In this document: piece after piece, positions 8,289 to 9,936 of the stretch | Layout of the letters: every line of letters begins with the position of its first letter | Numbering within the stretch: position 1 is the first letter of the stretch | Assembly: GCA_051745935.1 (NCBI GenBank) | Contig: JBNJEM010000270.1 | Location: 1 to 9,936 of the forward strand | Direction: 5' to 3' | From: JBNJEM01 sp051745935 | Lineage (GTDB): Bacteria; Planctomycetota; Planctomycetia; Pirellulales; Pirellulaceae | DNA length: 9,936 bases | Notes under the pieces: generated by a model | Database searches by the model: none | Told to the model about the DNA's origin: nothing | What the model saw: only the letters and a program-made list of their open reading frames with translations | Program-made: the position numbers and the translations under genes

Positions 8289-8359
8289 TCCGGTGGGAGG
8301 ATTCAAACCTCCAATACTCGGCTCAACATGCCGCCACCTTACCATTTGGCCACACCGGA
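8289..8359 (-). tRNA. tRNA-Asn (GUU), atypical
   Basis: Read on the minus strand, the acceptor TCCGGTG pairs perfectly with CACCGGA (7 bp). The T-arm is GGAGG-TTTGAAT-CCTCC. The anticodon loop is ATGTTGA on a CGGC/GCCG stem, giving anticodon GTT with T33. The D-arm is weak: GCC pairs with GGT including one wobble, and the loop contains TGGTAA. Position 27-43 is a G-A mismatch and the variable loop is GTATT. No CCA is encoded. Length is 71 nt. The acceptor starting with T and the Gln-like D-arm differ from ordinary bacterial tRNA-Asn and recall phage or tRNA-array copies. It lies 17 bases downstream of tRNA-Lys on the same strand, so co-transcription is likely. Confidence 0.75.
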
Positions 8360-8376
8360 TCGTGATATCTGCTGAG

Positions 8377-8449
8377 TGGGACCGGAGAGACTCGAACCCT
8401 CACCACGTCGGTTAAGAACCGCCCATGCTGCCACTAACACCTCGGTCCC
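8377..8449 (-). tRNA. tRNA-Lys (CUU), atypical
   Basis: On the minus strand GGGACCG pairs with CGGTCCC (7 bp) followed by discriminator A. The anticodon arm is GGCGG-TTCTTAA-CCGAC, giving anticodon CTT in the standard lysine-type loop TTCTTAA. The T-arm is GAGGG-TTCGAGT-CTCTC with one G-T wobble. The D-stem is GTGT/GCAT with two wobbles around TAGTGGCA. Position 28-42 is a G-A mismatch. Length is 73 nt and no CCA is encoded. It sits between tRNA-Asn and a tRNA half. The weak D-stem and the internal mismatch suggest a relaxed or horizontally acquired copy rather than the main cellular tRNA-Lys. Confidence 0.78.
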
Positions 8450-8456
8450 AATGATT

Positions 8457-8480
8457 CATGGCTGTACGTAGCGCGCCATG
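8457..8480. repeat. Inverted repeat between tRNAs
   Basis: CATGGC (8457-8462) and GCCATG (8475-8480) form a 6-bp stem with a 12-base loop; GATT/AATC (8453-8456 and 8486-8489) could extend it across an internal loop. It fills the 40-base spacer between tRNA-Lys and the third tRNA remnant, and may be a processing or attenuating structure or chance. Confidence 0.3.
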
Positions 8481-8491
8481 TGAAGAATCAG

Positions 8492-8516
8492 TGAGGCCGG
8501 TGGGATTCGAACGCAC
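8492..8516 (-). pseudogene. tRNA 3' half (T-arm and acceptor strand)
   Basis: The minus strand shows a T-arm GTGCG-TTCGAAT-CCCAC (one C-C mismatch in five pairs) joined to acceptor strand CGGCCTC and discriminator A. The matching 5' acceptor GAGGCCG does not occur within about 180 bases in the required direction, and no anticodon arm can be placed, so the 5' part is missing or rearranged. It has the same strand, spacing and style as the two neighbouring tRNAs, so it is probably the remnant of a third member of the cluster. Isotype cannot be assigned. Confidence 0.5.
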
Positions 8517-8536
8517 ACTCTCCTGGACAGCCAAAG

Positions 8537-8613
8537 GAAGACACACGAATTCCGAGGGGCGCGGACGGTGGAGGGAGTGGCGTACCCCCTGGTCTAAAAA
8601 CCTGTGTGTCTTC
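8537..8613. repeat. 10-bp perfect inverted repeat flanking 57 bases
   Basis: GAAGACACAC (8537-8546) is matched by GTGTGTCTTC (8604-8613). The 57 bases between are G+C rich on their left side and contain the stop of the minus-strand gene remnant. The right arm lies inside the last codons of that remnant and the left arm lies just beyond the tRNA half. It could be a terminator-like structure for the minus-strand gene, or the ends of a small inserted element. No target duplication was seen. Confidence 0.5.
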
Positions 8614-8764
8614 GTTCTGTTCGCATCCAGCCGTCTGCATCGAGCGTGTGCGTGTACGCGCTGGCCTCGCGGGCCGCTTTTAGGGCTTGGATCAGCTTGG
8701 ATTGTTCCTCGTCCGGGTCGGCGACCACTTCTTCCAACACGACTTGCGTAAAACCAAGTCCTAT
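8594..8764 (-). pseudogene. C-terminal remnant of an unidentified minus-strand gene
   Basis: The minus frame from 8764 to the TAG at 8594-8596 gives a protein-like 56-residue tail: IGLGFTQVVLEEVVADPDEE, then a helical QSKLIQALKAAREASA, then YTHTLDADGWMRTERRHTGF. The central codons favour G or C in the third position (GTC GTG, GTG GTC GCC GAC CCG GAC), as expected for real coding sequence in this genome. There is no start codon with a ribosome binding site. At its 5' end the frame runs straight into the transposase fragment and meets a TGA a few codons further on. I infer that the rest of the gene was lost when the insertion element arrived. The family is not recognised. Confidence 0.5.
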
Positions 8765-8961
8765 GGCATCGCCGAGGCTTCAAGTTGTTCTGGCGATGGA
8801 AGTCGAGAGCCAGGAAACCCGGACGCCCGCCCATCGAACGTGAAATCCGCGACCTGATTCGCCGCATGTCCCGGGAGACCCCGGCATGGGGCGCACCACG
8901 GATCGTGTCCGAGCTGCTTCTGTTGGGCCACGACGTCGCCGAACGGACCGTGGCAAACTCA
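8764..8961 (+). mobile_element. Integrase-type IS transposase fragment
   Basis: The plus frame from 8764 reads WHRRGFKLFWRWKSRARKPG, then RPPIEREIRDLIRRMSRETP, then AWGAPRIVSELLLLGHDVAE and RTVAN. This is the well-conserved segment between the helix-turn-helix region and the DDE core of an rve-type transposase (the 'WGAPRI..EL..LG..V...TV' motif of IS3/IS481-like elements). The catalytic DDE domain, the N-terminus and both terminal inverted repeats are absent. The usual continuation KYM after TVA is lost at about 8957. Only ~65 of several hundred residues remain, so it is inactive. Its left end coincides with the break in the minus-strand gene remnant. Confidence 0.82.
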
Positions 8962-9033
8962 CCCTACCGTTCCCGAAGCACTCCCCTCGCGGGCTGTTGC
9001 GGCGACCGGTTCAAAATCCGCCCACTACTATTC

Positions 9034-9051
9034 CAACCCGTCTCAACCCGT
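9034..9051 (+). promoter_or_regulatory. Direct repeat upstream of the antitoxin gene (candidate operator)
   Basis: CAACCCGT occurs twice, at 9034-9041 and 9044-9051, exactly 10 bases apart (about one helical turn) and ending 14 bases before the antitoxin ATG. Ribbon-helix-helix antitoxins commonly bind such short repeats to repress their own operon. No convincing -35/-10 pair was found; TACGCT at 9054-9059 is a possible -10. The operator role is inferred from position and spacing. Confidence 0.35.
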
Positions 9052-9065
9052 GGTACGCTTAGAGT

Positions 9066-9314
9066 ATGAGTATTGAGCTTTCCCCGGAAAATAGTCGGTA
9101 CATCGCCAAGCTTGTGGAGAGCGGAGCTTACGTGAGCGAGACGCATGCGCTCAACGAGGCGGTTCTGCTCCTAAAGAAGCGGGAAGAACTTCGTATGGCG
9201 GTTCAAGCCGGTATTGCCCAAGCAGATCGGGGCGAACTTATCCCTGCCGAAGACGTGTTCCGGCATCTTGAACAACGTGCTGCTCACATCGAAAAATCAG
9301 CCCATCGCCCTTGA
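9066..9314 (+). CDS. parD: ParD-family ribbon-helix-helix antitoxin
   Basis: This 82-residue protein pairs with the toxin encoded immediately downstream. A short N-terminal strand (SIELSPENSRYI) and two helices (AKLVESGAYVSETHALNEAV, LLLKKREELR) form the DNA-binding ribbon-helix-helix. The C-terminal part (AVQAGIAQADRGELIPAEDV, then FRHLEQRA) matches the ParD segment that wraps the toxin. Length is typical for the family. The ATG at 9066 is preceded by only a weak ribosome binding site (AGAG). The stop overlaps the toxin start by four bases (TTGA). The protein probably represses its own promoter, perhaps through the CAACCCGT repeats just upstream. The coding sequence looks intact, in contrast to the decayed DNA to its left. 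Confidence 0.85.
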   Translation: MSIELSPENSRYIAKLVESGAYVSETHALNEAVLLLKKREELRMAVQAGIAQADRGELIPAEDVFRHLEQRAAHIEKSAHRP

Positions 9315-9601
9315 AGACGCTACTTTTTACTCCACTCGCGGAGTCGGACATCGAGCAAATCCTCGATTTCATTGCCGAACACCGTCCGTCCACGGCCGCG
9401 GCAGTGGTGGCTCGCATCCGGGAAAAGTGTCAGCTAGTTGCGCATCATCCCGAGATCGGACACCGTCGCGCTGAGTTCCCAGGCGACTATCACAGTTCCA
9501 CGCTGGATCGCTGGGTTATTTTCTATCGCGTTACAGAGGACGCGGTGGAGATTCACCGTGTGCTAGACGGTTCCCGCGACATCGATCATCTGATGGGTTA
9601 G
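9311..9601 (+). CDS. parE: ParE/RelE-superfamily toxin
   Basis: This 96-residue protein has the RelE/ParE fold pattern: MKTLLFTPLAESDIEQILDF, then AVVARIREKCQLVAHHPEIG, HRRAEFPGDY, and the end pattern WVIFYRVTEDAVEIHRVLDG followed by SRDIDHL. ParE members poison DNA gyrase, whereas RelE members cut mRNA; the partner antitoxin and the lack of a clear RelE catalytic set favour ParE, without certainty. The start is TTG at 9311, which shares TTGA with the antitoxin stop, so translation is probably coupled and kept below that of the antitoxin. A 4-bp G+C hairpin (9630-9641) follows the stop, before genes on the opposite strand. Confidence 0.87.
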   Translation: MKTLLFTPLAESDIEQILDFIAEHRPSTAAAVVARIREKCQLVAHHPEIGHRRAEFPGDYHSSTLDRWVIFYRVTEDAVEIHRVLDGSRDIDHLMG

Positions 9602-9642
9602 CGTTCCGCCTGCAGGGGTAGTGGAGTAGCCGCACGCGCGGA

Positions 9643-9753
9643 TTAGTCCACAGGCTCGCTGCTTACTTCCAGCAGGTCTTTCCAATGCTCAAGATCAACG
9701 GCGTCCGAGACGAATCGTCGAGCAAGCTGGGAGGTCACTTTCTCGGCGTTCAG
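9643..9753 (-). CDS. Possible 36-residue small protein with CTG start
   Basis: The minus frame from CTG at 9753 to TAA at 9643-9645 encodes a charged peptide: LNAEKVTSQLARRFVSDAVD followed by LEHWKDLLEVSSEPVD. AAGGAG (complement of 9758-9763) lies four bases upstream of the CTG and inside the last codons of the preceding gene, an arrangement typical of translational coupling. The next in-frame alternative, GTG at 9738, lacks a ribosome binding site at proper distance. A CTG start is rare, so this may instead be a decayed gene whose ATG was mutated. The peptide looks protein-like (amphipathic helix, WK pair) but I recognise no family. Confidence 0.35.
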   Translation of the reverse strand: MNAEKVTSQLARRFVSDAVDLEHWKDLLEVSSEPVD

Positions 9754-9754
9754 C

Positions 9755-9936
9755 CTACTCCTTCACCGCGGTCAGCCAGCGATCGAGCTGATTAGCGAAC
9801 GCCTGCCGGTCTTTGGCGGTGAAGTTCGACGGTCCCCCGGTAATTTGGCCGCCGCCTCGCAGTTCGTCGAACAGGTTGCGTACGGCAAGTCGCTCGCCGA
9901 CGTTGGCCTCGGTATACAGTTCACCGCGAGGATCAA
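9755..9936 (-). CDS. C-terminus of an unidentified protein (5' partial, runs off the right edge)
   Basis: The minus strand is open from the window edge to the TAG at 9755-9757, giving 59 complete residues: DPRGELYTEANVGERLAVRN, then LFDELRGGGQITGGPSNFTA, then KDRQAFANQLDRWLTAVKE. Composition and G+C-rich third positions support real coding. The segment alternates a helix (GERLAVRNLFDELR), a glycine-rich turn and a final helix (DRQAFANQLDRWLTAV). I cannot name the family. The gene converges on the toxin operon, and a small possible reading frame begins one base after its stop. Confidence 0.6.
   Translation of the reverse strand, partial: DPRGELYTEANVGERLAVRNLFDELRGGGQITGGPSNFTAKDRQAFANQLDRWLTAVKE

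Noticed and set aside
8458..8751. 97-residue plus-strand frame containing VGFERT
   Set aside because: GFERT is the familiar false translation of a tRNA T-arm read on the opposite strand; the rest is antisense to the minus-strand gene remnant.
1..9936. CRISPR array, rRNA or riboswitch
   Set aside because: No regularly spaced identical repeats are present and no rRNA or riboswitch core sequence is recognisable on either strand.

Overview
The window most likely comes from a planctomycete, probably of the Pirellula/Rhodopirellula type. The evidence is one enormous modular surface protein that combines YD/RHS repeats, a planctomycete-style 'SDPN' beta domain, FG-GAP repeats, a cadherin-like domain and a C-terminal dockerin-like pair reading 'SPIDALLVI'. 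The G+C content is fairly high (hand counts near 65% over parts of the big gene). This assignment is inference from domain style; no rRNA or other marker gene is present.

Positions 1-7009 (+ strand) hold the 3' 7 kb of a single giant gene. Its reading frame is open to the left edge, so the true start lies outside the window and the GTG at 83 is not the N-terminus. Module order is PPC-like, IPT/TIG-like, a beta plus helical region, an RHS entry domain, about 20 or more YD repeats, the RHS core ending in DPSGL, a short G+C-poor tip, a glycine linker, the SDPN beta domain, FN3-like, Big_5-like, five FG-GAP repeats, a cadherin-like domain, the dockerin-like pair and an acidic tail. A G+C-rich hairpin lies 28 bases after the stop.

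Positions 7010-7800 contain no gene I can support. From 7821 to about 9060 the DNA looks like an eroded accessory or mobile region. It holds a headless YbjN-like fragment, two foldable but atypical minus-strand tRNAs (Asn-GUU and Lys-CUU), the 3' half of a third tRNA, and a 10-bp inverted repeat. It also holds the C-terminal remnant of a minus-strand gene and an integrase-type transposase fragment that meets that remnant end to end.

Positions 9066-9601 carry an apparently intact ParD/ParE-type toxin-antitoxin operon with a TTGA stop/start overlap. The right edge (9643-9936, minus strand) holds the C-terminus of an unidentified protein and, one base after it, a 36-residue reading frame with a good ribosome binding site but a CTG start. 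I find no convincing new defence or catalytic system. The most unusual items are the RHS protein whose tip sits in the middle of the chain rather than at the C-terminus, and the tRNA/IS/toxin-antitoxin scrap zone.
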